From NCBI GenBank assembly GCA_947651825.1, contig CANTAQ010000002.1:1-64000 (forward strand): 64,000 nt of DNA, in the 5' to 3' direction. The DNA is from an uncultured Clostridium sp. (GTDB lineage Bacteria > Bacillota > Clostridia > TANB77 > CAG-508). The notes beneath the pieces are model-generated. The model had not been told where the DNA came from. It saw only the letters and a list, made by a program, of their open reading frames with translations, and did not search any database. Positions 37,925-47,073 of this stretch are shown here, piece after piece (position 1 is the stretch's first letter; each line of letters starts with the position of its first letter). Made by a program: the position numbers and the translations under genes.

Positions 37925-38866
37925 ATGGTTAAAATTTATAACACAGATATGAAAACAGAGAAGTTAGAAGAAGTAAAAGAAATAAAAAAAGGAGTATGGA
38001 TAAATTTAACAAACCCGTCCGAAGCAGAGATAAAGAAGGTTTGCTCGCAAATTAATATAGAAGAGGATTTTATTAAATATCCCTTAGATATTGAAGAACA
38101 AGCCAGAATAGATATAGAAGATAATCAAACATTATTTATAATAGATGTGCCAATAATAGAAGATATTAAAGATGATAAAACATACACAACTATGCCTTTA
38201 GGAGTTTTAATAGTAGGTGACGACTATGTAGTAACAGTTTCCCTAAGAAGAAATAAGGTTATAGACGCTTTCGAAAAGAATAAAATTAAAAGTTTTTATA
38301 CATACAAAAAGACAAGATTTTTACTACAAATATTATATTTAAATTCAGCATGTTATTTGGAAAACTTAAAAAAGATAAATAAAGAGCAAGAAGCAACAGT
38401 AGCTTTATTGCAAGAAAGTATGGAAAATAAAGATTTAATGCAATTATTAAATTTACAAAACAGTTTGATATATATAACAACATCATTAAGATCAAATGAG
38501 TTGGTCATGGAGAAAACACTAAGAGGCAAGATTTTAAAAATGTATGAAGAAGATGAAGACATCCTAGAAGATGCTATTATAGAGAACAGACAGGCTATAG
38601 AAATGAGTAAGACATATAGTGACATACTAACAAGTACGATGGATGCATATTCATCAATTATTTCTAATAACTTAAATGGTGTAATGAAAGTTTTAACATC
38701 ACTTACAATATTAATATCTGTTCCAACATTAATTGCGAGTATATGGGGAATGAATGTAGAATTGCCATTTGAAGCTAACAGTTATGGATTTGTAATATTA
38801 TTAGGTGTTTCAGTAATGATTGCAATTGCTACTTTTATATGGCTAAGAAGAAAAGATATGATTTAA
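37925..38866 (+). CDS. corA: CorA-family magnesium/divalent cation channel
   Basis: 313 residues. Large cytoplasmic alpha/beta domain, then two C-terminal membrane helices with the signature IWGMN just after the first. Mg2+ uptake is the usual role. It is followed after 13 nt by an ABC-F gene, perhaps co-transcribed. Confidence 0.9.
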   Translation: MVKIYNTDMKTEKLEEVKEIKKGVWINLTNPSEAEIKKVCSQINIEEDFIKYPLDIEEQARIDIEDNQTLFIIDVPIIEDIKDDKTYTTMPLGVLIVGDDYVVTVSLRRNKVIDAFEKNKIKSFYTYKKTRFLLQILYLNSACYLENLKKINKEQEATVALLQESMENKDLMQLLNLQNSLIYITTSLRSNELVMEKTLRGKILKMYEEDEDILEDAIIENRQAIEMSKTYSDILTSTMDAYSSIISNNLNGVMKVLTSLTILISVPTLIASIWGMNVELPFEANSYGFVILLGVSVMIAIATFIWLRRKDMI

Positions 38867-38879
38867 AAAGGAGAGAAAA

Positions 38880-40463
38880 ATGATAAATTCAATAGGAGTA
38901 ACAGTAAGATTTGGAAAGAGAGTATTATTTGAAGATGTAAATATAAAATTTACAAAAGGAAATTGCTATGGATTGATAGGCGCAAATGGAGCAGGAAAAT
39001 CAACATTTTTAAAAGTACTATCAGGAGAATTAGAACCAAGTAAAGGTGAAATTGCAATAGATAAAGGTGCGAGACTATCAGTCTTAAAACAAAATCACTT
39101 TGAATATGAGGAATTTTCAGTAATAGATACAGTTATAATGGGAAATAAAAGATTATATGACATAATGAAAGAAAAAGAAGCTTTATATATGAAACCAGAT
39201 TTTAATGAAGAAGATGGGCTTAAAGCAGCCAAACTAGAAGAAGAATTTGGAAATATGGATGGTTGGAATGCGGAAGCAGATGCAGCAATATTATTAAACA
39301 ATTTAGGAATACCAGCAATTAATCATTATAAATTAATGAAAGAATTAGAGGCAAAAGATAAAGTTAAAGTATTATTAGCACAAAGTTTATTTGGAAATCC
39401 AGATGTGTTACTATTAGATGAACCAACAAATGACTTAGATATAAAAAGTATAGAGTGGCTACAAGAGTTTTTAATTGAATTTGAAAATACAGTTATAGTA
39501 GTTTCACATGATAGATATTTCTTAAATAAAGTATGTACACATATTGCAGATGTAGATTTTGGAAAAATAAAGATATATCCAGGAAACTATGATTTTTGGT
39601 ATGAATCTAGCCAATTAGCATTAAAACAAGCTAAAGAACAAAACAAAAAGAAAGAAGAAAAAATAAAAGAGCTACAAGAATTTATTGCTAGATTTAGTGC
39701 AAATGCATCAAAATCAAAGCAAGCAACATCAAGAAAGAAATCATTAGAAAGAATAGAATTAGAAGAAATAAAAGCATCAAATAGAAAATATCCATATATA
39801 GATTTTAAACCAGATAGAGAACCAGGAAAAGAAATTTTAAGAATAAAAAATATTTCAAAAACAATAAATGGAGAAAAAATATTAGATAATATTTCGTTTG
39901 ATGTAAAAGCTGGAAACAAGATAGCAATAGTATCAGATAATGAATTGAGGACTACATTACTATTTCAAATAATAGCAGGAGAAGTAGATGCAGATGAAGG
40001 AGAAATAGAATGGGGACAAACAATAACACATGATTATTTTCCAAAAGATAATGGATATTTATTTAAAACAAGTGAACCACTAGTAGATTGGTTAAGACAA
40101 TACTCAAAAGATCCAGACGAAACATATGTAAGAGGATTTTTGGGAAGAATGCTATTTTCAGGAGATGAAGCACTGAAAAAAGTAGATGTATTATCAGGAG
40201 GAGAAAAAGTAAGGTGTGTATTATCAAAATTGATGCTATCAGGGGCAAACTTTTTAATATTTGATGAACCAACAAATCACTTGGATATGGAATCAATAAC
40301 AGCACTGAATGAAGGACTAAAAAAATTCAAGGGGAATTTAATATTTACATCACATGACCATCAATTAATGCAAACAGTAGCGGATAGGATAATAGAATTA
40401 GGCTCAGAAAAAAAATATGATAGAGAAACTACATATGATGAGTATTTAGAAAACAAAGTATAA
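38880..40463 (+). CDS. ABC-F ATPase, YkpA/YbiT-like
   Basis: 527 residues, two ABC domains in one chain, no membrane part. Domain 1 has Walker A GANGAGKST and LLLDEPTNDLD. Domain 2 has signature VLSGGEKVRCVLSK and FDEPTNHLD, but its Walker A reads VSDNELRTTLLF and lacks GK[ST]. The subfamily resembles YkpA/YbiT, where I recall the second P-loop is atypical. ABC-F proteins act on ribosomes; whether this one gives resistance cannot be said. Confidence 0.88.
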   Translation: MINSIGVTVRFGKRVLFEDVNIKFTKGNCYGLIGANGAGKSTFLKVLSGELEPSKGEIAIDKGARLSVLKQNHFEYEEFSVIDTVIMGNKRLYDIMKEKEALYMKPDFNEEDGLKAAKLEEEFGNMDGWNAEADAAILLNNLGIPAINHYKLMKELEAKDKVKVLLAQSLFGNPDVLLLDEPTNDLDIKSIEWLQEFLIEFENTVIVVSHDRYFLNKVCTHIADVDFGKIKIYPGNYDFWYESSQLALKQAKEQNKKKEEKIKELQEFIARFSANASKSKQATSRKKSLERIELEEIKASNRKYPYIDFKPDREPGKEILRIKNISKTINGEKILDNISFDVKAGNKIAIVSDNELRTTLLFQIIAGEVDADEGEIEWGQTITHDYFPKDNGYLFKTSEPLVDWLRQYSKDPDETYVRGFLGRMLFSGDEALKKVDVLSGGEKVRCVLSKLMLSGANFLIFDEPTNHLDMESITALNEGLKKFKGNLIFTSHDHQLMQTVADRIIELGSEKKYDRETTYDEYLENKV

Positions 40464-40473
40464 ATTTAGATGA

Positions 40474-40515
40474 AAAAAGCTGGGGGGGCGGAGCAACAGT
40501 CTGTTGTTCCGCCCT
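40474..40515 (-). terminator. GC-rich terminator of cassette 2
   Basis: Arms GGGGCGGAGCAACAG and CTGTTGTTCCGCCC pair; on the minus strand AGCTTTTTT follows. Confidence 0.82.
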
Positions 40516-40535
40516 CCAGTGGTATGAGGTGCCGG

Positions 40536-40841
40536 TTAGTCGTGGTAGGACATGATGCCGGAGCGGGGGTCCAGCGGAATCTTCGCGAAGATTTCGGCCG
40601 GGAGGCTGTCGGTATCAATGTGATGCTCCTTGTCGCAGAGCGGGCACTTGACAACCGCATCGTACTGCGGGGGCGTGCCTTCGTACTTGACGAGGGTCAT
40701 GTCAGCCGGATGGCTTACCTCCAGGGTAGCAGGACACGTCTTCTCGACGAAACCGTCGCCCTGCCGGACCTTCACCGTGTTGTTGCAGCGGATGATGCGG
40801 GGCCAGTTGGAGCAGTTTTCCATACTTACGATTCTCACCAT
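40536..40841 (-). CDS. Zinc-ribbon-like protein of GC-rich cassette 2
   Basis: 101 residues, family unknown, with Cys at ENCSNW, IRCNNT, KTCPAT and the pair CPLCDKEH. The end (CPLCDKEHHIDTDSLP...FAKIPL) aligns with the neighbouring cassette product, so they are paralogues. Codon use is GC-rich, including an in-frame CGG at codon 26, which is never a normal sense codon in the AT-rich genes here. If CGG caused the +1 shift the product would end after about 43 residues. Own promoter, conserved leader, GGAGG and terminator. Confidence 0.68.
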   Translation of the reverse strand: MVRIVSMENCSNWPRIIRCNNTVKVRQGDGFVEKTCPATLEVSHPADMTLVKYEGTPPQYDAVVKCPLCDKEHHIDTDSLPAEIFAKIPLDPRSGIMSYHD

Positions 40842-40934
40842 GATAACCTCCGCCCATTTAAGGGCTAATAAATTTGAGCTCGGCTAAACGCCTTGCACTA
40901 ACTATATTTTACCATACTTAACATAAAAATGCAA
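40842..40934 (-). promoter_or_regulatory. Promoter and leader of cassette 2, shared with cassette 3
   Basis: Minus strand: TTGCAT (40934-40929), 17 nt, TAAAAT (40911-40906), then a leader containing GGCGTTTAGCC and CCCTTAAATGGG hairpins, the second abutting the GGAGG ribosome site. Nearly the same order and sequence precede cassette 3. Confidence 0.65.
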
Positions 40935-40990
40935 ATCGAATAGAAATAGCTATATAAAACATAAAAAAATCTTAAAACTAATACAAATAC

Positions 40991-41029
40991 AAAAAAAGAG
41001 GTCGGCACATTCCAGTATGGAATGTGCCG
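40991..41029 (-). terminator. Terminator of cassette 3
   Basis: Perfect 12-bp stem CGGCACATTCCA/TGGAATGTGCCG, 3-nt loop, and a minus-strand T7 tail. Confidence 0.88.
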
Positions 41030-41063
41030 TTGCCTGTTTCAGAGGGTTTTACTGCCAGTGGTT

Positions 41064-41345
41064 TTACCCGTAGAAAGGAACTTCGCCGGGAGCAAACGGA
41101 ATGGCGGTGCCAAAGATGGCGGGAACCTGGCTGTCCGGGAGCTCGTGCTCCTTATTGCAGCAGGGGCACGACGTCGTCACATACTTGCGCTTCTCGCTGG
41201 GGATGGTGATGCCGTCCTGCTGCTCGTAGGAGTATGTGATGTGCCGCCGCAGGTCGGTCGGCTTGTCGACCTCAAAGGTGATGCCGCAGGTGGTGCAGGT
41301 AATCGGAAGGGGCCAAACATAACCAGTGACACGAGTGATCTTCAT
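41064..41345 (-). CDS. Zinc-ribbon-like protein of GC-rich cassette 3
   Basis: 93 residues, family unknown, with two CxxC pairs (TCTTCG and SCPCCNKEH), the pattern of a zinc ribbon. Paralogue of the cassette 2 product by the shared CPxCxKEH segment and similar ends. Codon use is GC-rich and includes tandem in-frame CGG CGG (codons 33-34), read as Arg-Arg in the conceptual protein. If the host +1 rule applied, the product would stop near residue 55. Complete transcription unit. Confidence 0.7.
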   Translation of the reverse strand: MKITRVTGYVWPLPITCTTCGITFEVDKPTDLRRHITYSYEQQDGITIPSEKRKYVTTSCPCCNKEHELPDSQVPAIFGTAIPFAPGEVPFYG

Positions 41346-41436
41346 AAAAACCTCCGCCCATTTAAGGGTGTATAAATTTGGCTTGGCTAAATGCCTTGCT
41401 TAAATATATTTTATCACAATTAACATAAAAATGCAA
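41346..41436 (-). promoter_or_regulatory. Promoter and leader of cassette 3
   Basis: Minus strand: TTGCAT (41436-41431), 17 nt, TAAAAT (41413-41408), then a leader with GGCATTTAGCC and CCCTTAAATGGG, matching cassette 2. Confidence 0.65.
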
Positions 41437-41528
41437 TTTTGAATGTAATTTTACTAAAAACACTTGACAAATCAGGAAAAATAGTGTAAAGTATATTAGC
41501 ATTACAAATTTAAAAGGGTGTAATAGTT

Positions 41529-41876
41529 ATGGAGAGAAAAGTAGAAATTAGTATGCTTTGTCAAATTTATGGCAGACTTTTAACTGAAAAACAATTAAAT
41601 ATATTAGATAACTATTACAACTTAGACTTGTCTCTTTCAGAAATTGCAGAGAATGAAAACATTACTAGGCAAGCAGTTAGAGATATTATGAAAAAGGGGG
41701 AGAATAAACTTTTCGAATTTGAAGAGAAGTTGGGAATTATGAAAAAGACACAAAGACAAGAAGAAAAAATAGCTGACATATTATCAGAACTTACAAAAAT
41801 TCAAACAAAGTTTACAGATGAACAAATATCTGAAATATTGGAACACATTAAAGAAGAGTTAAATTGTGTAGTTTAA
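41529..41876 (+). CDS. ylxM: YlxM-type SRP-associated HTH protein
   Basis: 115 residues, UPF0122/YlxM family, a sigma-4-like helix-turn-helix protein (LSLSEIAENENITRQAVRDIM) always next to ffh and thought to act with the SRP. It lies 69 nt before ffh in the conserved order. Confidence 0.9.
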   Translation: MERKVEISMLCQIYGRLLTEKQLNILDNYYNLDLSLSEIAENENITRQAVRDIMKKGENKLFEFEEKLGIMKKTQRQEEKIADILSELTKIQTKFTDEQISEILEHIKEELNCVV

Positions 41877-41945
41877 ATTTTAGAAAATAACAAGAGTTTA
41901 TTTCTTTTTTAAATTAAATAACAACAATAAAAAGGAGGAAATGAA

Positions 41946-43299
41946 ATGGCCTTTGAAGGATTATCATCAAGATTACAAAGTATAACAAGAAAACTTAGTG
42001 GTAAAGCAAGAATTACAGAAGGAGACTTAAAAGAGGTTTTGAGAGAAGTAAAATTAGCTTTATTAGAAGCAGATGTTAACTTTAAAATTGTAAAGGAATT
42101 CATATCAGAGGTAGAAACAAAGGCATTAGGTCAAGATGTTTTAAAATCATTAACTCCAGGGCAGCAAGTTGTAAAAATAGTAAGGGACGAGATGACAGAA
42201 CTTTTAGGAGGAGTAGCAAGTAGAATTAACTTTACTCCAAATCCACCTACAATAATAATGCTAGTAGGACTTCAAGGTTCTGGAAAAACAACCACTTGCG
42301 GAAAGCTTGCAAATCTTTTAAGAAAACAAGGAAAAAAACCTTTACTTGTTGCATGTGATGTGTATAGACCAGCTGCTATAAAACAATTACAGGTAGTAGG
42401 CCGGACAATTAAATATTCCAGTATATGCAAATGAAAATTCAAAAGATGTAGTGCAAATAGCAAAACAAGCAATATCACAAGCTTATTCAAAACTAAATGA
42501 TGTAATAATATTAGATACTGCAGGTAGACTTCACATAGATGAAGAATTAATGCAAGAACTTAAAAATGTAAAATCAAATGTAAAACCACATGAAATTTTA
42601 TTAGTAGTAGACTCAATGACAGGTCAAGATGCTGTAAATGTTGCGCAAACATTTAATGAAAATCTTGGAATAGATGGAGTTGTACTTACAAAATTGGATG
42701 GTGATACTCGTGGTGGTGCAGCACTTTCAGTAAAAAAAGTTACAGGAAGGCCAATAAAATTTGCAGCGACAGGTGAAAAGCTAAGTGATATAGAAGAGTT
42801 TCATCCAGATAGAATGACATCAAGAATTTTAGGAATGGGTGACATGCTTTCAATAATAGAAAAAGCAGAGGAAGCTTTTGATGAAGAAGAAGCATTAAAA
42901 CTTGAAAAGAAGTTAAGAAAACAAGAATTTGATTTAGACGATTATTTAGCACAATTAAGACAAATGAAGAAGATGGGATCTTTTTCATCAATATTAAAAA
43001 TGATACCTGGAATGAATAAATTTGGAGATATTAAAGTTGATGATAAAGAATTTGTAAAAATAGAAGCTATAATATGTTCAATGACAGTAAAAGAAAAGAA
43101 AAATACAAAAATTTTGAATGCTAGTAGAAGACAACGAATTGCAAAAGGAAGTGGAACAACAGTACAAGATATAAACAAATTTATTAGTTCCTTTGAAATG
43201 ACTCAAAAATTGATGAAACAGATGAAAAACAGTAAGGGCGGAATGAAAAAAGCACTTAATGGATTAGATGTAAATAATATGTTTAAAAATTTGAAATAA
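41946..43299 (+). CDS. ffh: Signal recognition particle GTPase Ffh, one +1 frameshift at CGG
   Basis: SRP54 homologue, an essential protein that binds SRP RNA and targets membrane proteins. N domain, then G1 GLQGSGKTTTCGKLA, then frame 0 breaks after KQLQVVG. Skipping C42402 gives Gly153 and continues QLNIPVYANENS, DTAGRLHIDEEL, TKLDGDTRGGAAL and the Met-rich M domain. Joined length is about 450 residues, normal. Frame 0 alone would end at 42434 without most of the GTPase and all of the M domain. Because ffh is essential, it must be translated through this site. Partner SRP RNA is at 58.1 kb. Confidence 0.92.
42402..42405 (+). other. CGGA recoding site in ffh
   Basis: GGC|CGG in frame 0 leads to early stop; skipping C42402 gives GGC|GGA|CAA, matching the family pattern (hydrophobic)-G-x-Q in Ffh. 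Confidence 0.85.
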
Positions 43300-43364
43300 T
43301 CAATTAAATTTAGTTTTTAATTTTTTAAATTTATATATAAATATAAAAAAGGGAGGATAAAAAT

Positions 43365-43604
43365 ATGGTAAAAATAAGATTACAAAGAGTAGGAAAGAAA
43401 AAAGCACCATTCTATCACATAGTAGTTGCTGATTCTAAGTCACCAAGAGATGGAAAGATAATTGAACAAATTGGAACATACAATCCAATGGTAGAACCAT
43501 CTGAATTAGTATTAGACAAAGAAAAAGTTGAAAGATGGATAAAAAATGGAGCAAAACCAACAGATACAGTAAAACGTTTAATAGAAATTAATGCTGCAAA
43601 ATAG
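43365..43604 (+). CDS. rpsP: 30S ribosomal protein S16
   Basis: 79 residues with the N-terminus [23 protein letters not shown]. Next in the conserved ffh-rpsP-khpA-rimM-trmD-rplS order. GGAGG precedes ATG. Confidence 0.96.
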   Translation: MVKIRLQRVGKKKAPFYHIVVADSKSPRDGKIIEQIGTYNPMVEPSELVLDKEKVERWIKNGAKPTDTVKRLIEINAAK

Positions 43605-43680
43605 TTATGAAAAATAAAAGAAGAAAAGCTGTAATAGAGCAGCAGATACTTCAAAATAATATCATAATTAGGAGGAAAAA

Positions 43681-43911
43681 ATGAAAGAAACATTAAGAAC
43701 AATAATAACAAATTTAGTAGAATTTCCTGAACAAGTTTCAATAAGCGAAAAAGAAGATGAAAGAAATCTAATTTTTGAAGTAAAAGTAGCTGAAAGCGAT
43801 ATGGGAAAAGTAATTGGGAGAGAAGGCAAAATGGCAGGAGCAATAAGAACAGTTATGAAAGCATTAGCTGCTAAAGAATCAAAAAGAATAACAATAGAGT
43901 TTATTGGATAG
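43681..43911 (+). CDS. khpA: KH-domain RNA-binding protein KhpA
   Basis: 76 residues, single KH domain with the GxxG loop in VIGREGKMAGAIRTVM. KhpA with KhpB binds many RNAs and influences division and elongation in Firmicutes. Conserved position between rpsP and rimM. Confidence 0.92.
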   Translation: MKETLRTIITNLVEFPEQVSISEKEDERNLIFEVKVAESDMGKVIGREGKMAGAIRTVMKALAAKESKRITIEFIG

Positions 43912-43919
43912 GTAAAAAT

Positions 43920-44426
43920 ATGGAAGAATATTTAGAAATAGGTCAAATTGTAAATACAAATGGATTAAAAGGAATGTTAAAGATAAAACCATTTACAGAC
44001 GATATAACAAGATTTGAAGATTTAGAATTTGTTTATATTCAAAAAGGTCAGGAACTTATAGAAAAAAATATTGAAGAAGTAAAATATGTAAAAAACATGG
44101 TTTTACTAAAGCTAGAAGGAATTGACAATATAGACGAAGCAGAAAAATACAGAAACTTGTATATAAAAATTAACAAAAAAGATATTGGAGATATTCCAGA
44201 AGATTCATATTTAATTGTAGATATGCTAAAATGTAATGTATATACAGATGAAGATAAATTATTAGGAAAAATGGTAGATGTTTTAACTACAGGAAGTAAT
44301 GATGTATATGTTGTTAAAACAGAAAGTGGAAAAGAAATCTTACTTCCAGCAATAAAAGAAGTTGTAAAAGACATCAATATTCAAAACAAGAAAATTATTG
44401 TAAAATTAATGGATGGTTTGATATGA
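43920..44426 (+). CDS. rimM: 16S rRNA processing protein RimM
   Basis: 168 residues: N-terminal beta-barrel (IGQIVNTNGLKGMLKIKPFTDD) and PRC-barrel C-domain (GNDVYVVKTESGKEILLPAI; in the sequence preceded by TTGS). Helps 30S head maturation by binding S19. Overlaps trmD by 4 nt (coupled). Confidence 0.94.
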   Translation: MEEYLEIGQIVNTNGLKGMLKIKPFTDDITRFEDLEFVYIQKGQELIEKNIEEVKYVKNMVLLKLEGIDNIDEAEKYRNLYIKINKKDIGDIPEDSYLIVDMLKCNVYTDEDKLLGKMVDVLTTGSNDVYVVKTESGKEILLPAIKEVVKDINIQNKKIIVKLMDGLI

Positions 44427-45083
44427 GAATAGATGTATTAACACTCTTTCCAGAAATGTTTGAACCCATAAAAGAAAGTATTATAGGAAGAGCCATTGAA
44501 AAGAATATTATAGATATTAACTTAATAAATATAAGAGATTTTTCAAAGGATAAACACAAAAAAGTAGATGATACGCCATATGGTGGGGGAGCAGGAATGG
44601 TAATTAGACCTGATGTTGTGTATAATGCATATAAAAGTATAGAGACAACAAATTCTAAAGCTATATACTTAACTCCTCAAGGAAAAACATTAAACCAAGA
44701 AAAGGTAAAAGAACTAAGCAAAGAAGAACATTTAATATTAATATGTGGACATTATGAAGGAATTGATCAAAGAGCTATAGATGAAATTAATCCAGAAGAA
44801 ATCTCTATAGGAGATTATATATTAACAGGAGGAGAATTACCAGCAATGGTATTAATAGATTCAGTCTCTAGACATGTTGAAGGAGTATTAAATTCAGATT
44901 CAATTAAAGAAGAATCTTTTACAAATAATTTATTAGAATATCCACAATACACTAGACCAGAAATATTCTTGAATAAAAAAGTTCCAGAAGTATTAACTTC
45001 TCGGAAATCACAAAAAGATTAATGAATGGAGACTTAACCAGTCAATAAAAATCACAAGAAATAAAAGACCAGATTTAAAATAG
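44423..45083 (+). CDS. trmD: tRNA (guanine37-N1)-methyltransferase TrmD, one +1 frameshift at CGG
   Basis: SPOUT-class enzyme making m1G37 in tRNAs for Pro, Leu and Arg(CCG), which prevents +1 frameshifting. Motifs [24 protein letters not shown] and [14 protein letters not shown] are present. Frame 0 ends at 45022 (199 residues) with a non-family tail after VPEVLTS. Skipping C45002 gives Gly194 and the expected [14 protein letters not shown] ending, stop at 45083, about 219 residues. The lost part is the C-terminal end of the tRNA-binding domain. A frameshift-suppressing enzyme that itself needs a +1 shift is a possible feedback loop. Confidence 0.92.
45002..45005 (+). other. CGGA recoding site in trmD
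   Basis: TCT|CGG in frame 0; skipping C45002 gives TCT|GGA|AAT, the conserved SGNH of TrmD. Confidence 0.85.
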
Positions 45084-45102
45084 AAAGAAGGGAGGATATC
45101 GA

Positions 45103-45624
45103 ATGGATATCATAAAATCAATAGAACGTGAACAAATGAAAAATAAAATTCCAGATTTAAAAGTGGGAAATACAGTTAAAGTTCATGTAAGAGTAAAAGA
45201 AGGAAACAGAGAAAGAATTCAAATATTTGAAGGAATCATAATTAAAGTTCAAGGTGGAGGAGTTAACAAAACATTTACAGTAAGAAGAATAGCTTCAGGT
45301 GTAGGTGTTGAAAAAACATTCTTAATCCATTCACCAGCAGTAGAGAAAGTAGAAGTAACAAGAGTAGGTAAAGCAAGAAGAGCAAAATTATTCTATTTAA
45401 GAGATAGATTAGGAAAATCTGCTAAGACAAAAGAAAAGATAGGAGCAAGAATTGAAACAACAGAAATTACAGTCAAAGAAGAGGAAGTAGCTCCAGTAGA
45501 ACCAGCAAAAGATGATAGTGCAGTAGCTCCAGAAGAAGCTCCAGCAATAGAAACAGAAAATCCAGTTGTAGAAGAAAAAGTAGATACAGTAACAGAGGAA
45601 ACTACAACAGAAGTAAAAGAATAA
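45103..45624 (+). CDS. rplS: 50S ribosomal protein L19
   Basis: 173 residues. Core of about 115 residues ([35 protein letters not shown]) is standard L19; an acidic Glu/Val/Thr/Pro-rich tail of about 55 residues is an extra. Last gene of the ffh-trmD cluster, closed by a terminator. Confidence 0.94.
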   Translation: MDIIKSIEREQMKNKIPDLKVGNTVKVHVRVKEGNRERIQIFEGIIIKVQGGGVNKTFTVRRIASGVGVEKTFLIHSPAVEKVEVTRVGKARRAKLFYLRDRLGKSAKTKEKIGARIETTEITVKEEEVAPVEPAKDDSAVAPEEAPAIETENPVVEEKVDTVTEETTTEVKE

Positions 45625-45630
45625 GATAAA

Positions 45631-45657
45631 AAAACACAGTGTTTACTGTGTTTTTTT
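45631..45657. terminator. Bidirectional terminator between rplS and the MFS gene
   Basis: Stem AAACACAGT/ACTGTGTTT with A and T runs outside. Confidence 0.8.
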
Positions 45658-46943
45658 ATATCTTAAATTCTATATCTTTTTTATCATATTGTTCAGGTCG
45701 TAAGCCTACTCTAGTTTTCATTCCTTTAAATAATATTGCCATAACTATTAATGTAAAAATACCAATTATAGTCATAGCACTTGCTGTGCCAGTTATTCCC
45801 ATAAGAAGAGAACCGAATAAATCCAAAAGTAAATCTAAGAATATTTCTTGACATTGCATTTGCAGAGTAAATTTTTAGCAAAATATCAGAATTTGAAAAG
45901 TTTGCTAAATATCTATTTACCAAAATTCCAGACATTACATTATCTGCGCTTATAATAATAAATGATAACACGATTATTGATAATTCTAAAATGAATGGAG
46001 CTTTAAAAACAACAATTAAGCCAGAAAAAATTGTACATAGTGCAAAGCTCATTGCAATGTATGTAAGTGATTTGTTTCTAAATTTTTTATGAAATTTACC
46101 TTGTTTTTTTGCTGCTATTGCTGCAGAAATTTCTAAAAGAGCACTTACTATACCAATTATTACAGCGGAAGTACCTATTTCTACAAGTATAGAATCTTTA
46201 TAACTAACAACTAAACAACGTAATCCCCAAAATAGTCCAGAATATAAAAGTAAATATCTAAGTCTTCTAGACTGAAGAATAAACTTAAAAGAAATTTTTA
46301 AGTCAGATATATAGTCTTTAATAATATTTTCTTCCTTTTCAGATTTTTTCTGCTTTGGAGATAATTCCTCAAATTGTAATATAATTATACAAGCAATGAC
46401 AGAGCAAATTATAGCGAGTATAAGTGGTAAATAAGGATTTATTAAATATACACTACCAGAAACAACATCTGCAATTGCATTTAAAAAATTATATCTAGAA
46501 GTACCTTTTCCTTCTAATTTAGAAAAAATATTGCCTTTCTTTTTAGTTTTAGGTATTGAATTATTAATTAAGCTTGGCTCAGCAACATCTTTTATAGCAA
46601 AGGTAAGAGCACTTATAAATTCTGCGAAAAATAACATTGAAATATTACTACTAAAAATTAAAAGTGTTATATATATTATATTGCAAACATTACTTAAAAA
46701 CGCACTTTTGACATATCCAATTTTCTTTATCAATATAGTAACTGGAACTTGTAGAATCACCATAAACAAAGCATAAAGGGATATTGCAAATACTACATCT
46801 TGTGAGCTAAACCCTTTTACTTGTGTAAGAAATAACATTCTAATAGCATATAAAAATACGATATCTACTCCCCACATACGATATAGGGGATATAGTTTCA
46901 TATTTTTTTTACGTGCATTTACTAATCTTTTGTTTTCTATCAT
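45656..46943 (-). CDS. MFS transporter, one +1 frameshift at CGG
   Basis: Multi-spanning Major Facilitator protein, about 428 residues when the shift is made, with roughly twelve hydrophobic segments. Substrate unknown. Frame 0 breaks after NILRFTFGFI; skipping C45815 gives Gly377 and continues SLLMGITGTASAMTIIGIF, the last membrane helix, and a charged tail to the stop at 45656. The frame-0 alternative (to 45726) replaces a hydrophobic helix by polar Asn/Tyr/Trp-rich sequence, so the shifted reading is clearly the real one. Confidence 0.85.
45812..45815 (-). other. CGGT recoding site in the MFS gene
   Basis: Minus-strand ATT|CGG in frame 0; skipping the C gives ATT|GGT|TCT and restores the final transmembrane helix. 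Confidence 0.82.
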
Positions 46944-47073
46944 AACTTTCTCCTATAATTTTAACAATATATCACAAAATACAAGAAAAAACAACAAAAA
47001 GAAAATTAAAATAAGTAGAATAAGTACAAGTTAATATGCGTAACCTGTTAATGTAAGTTTTAGGAGGATGATA

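Noticed and set aside
40470..41375. Plus-strand open frames across the GC-rich cassettes
   Set aside because: They lack ribosome sites and promoters; the minus-strand frames have promoter, GGAGG, paired cysteines and terminators.
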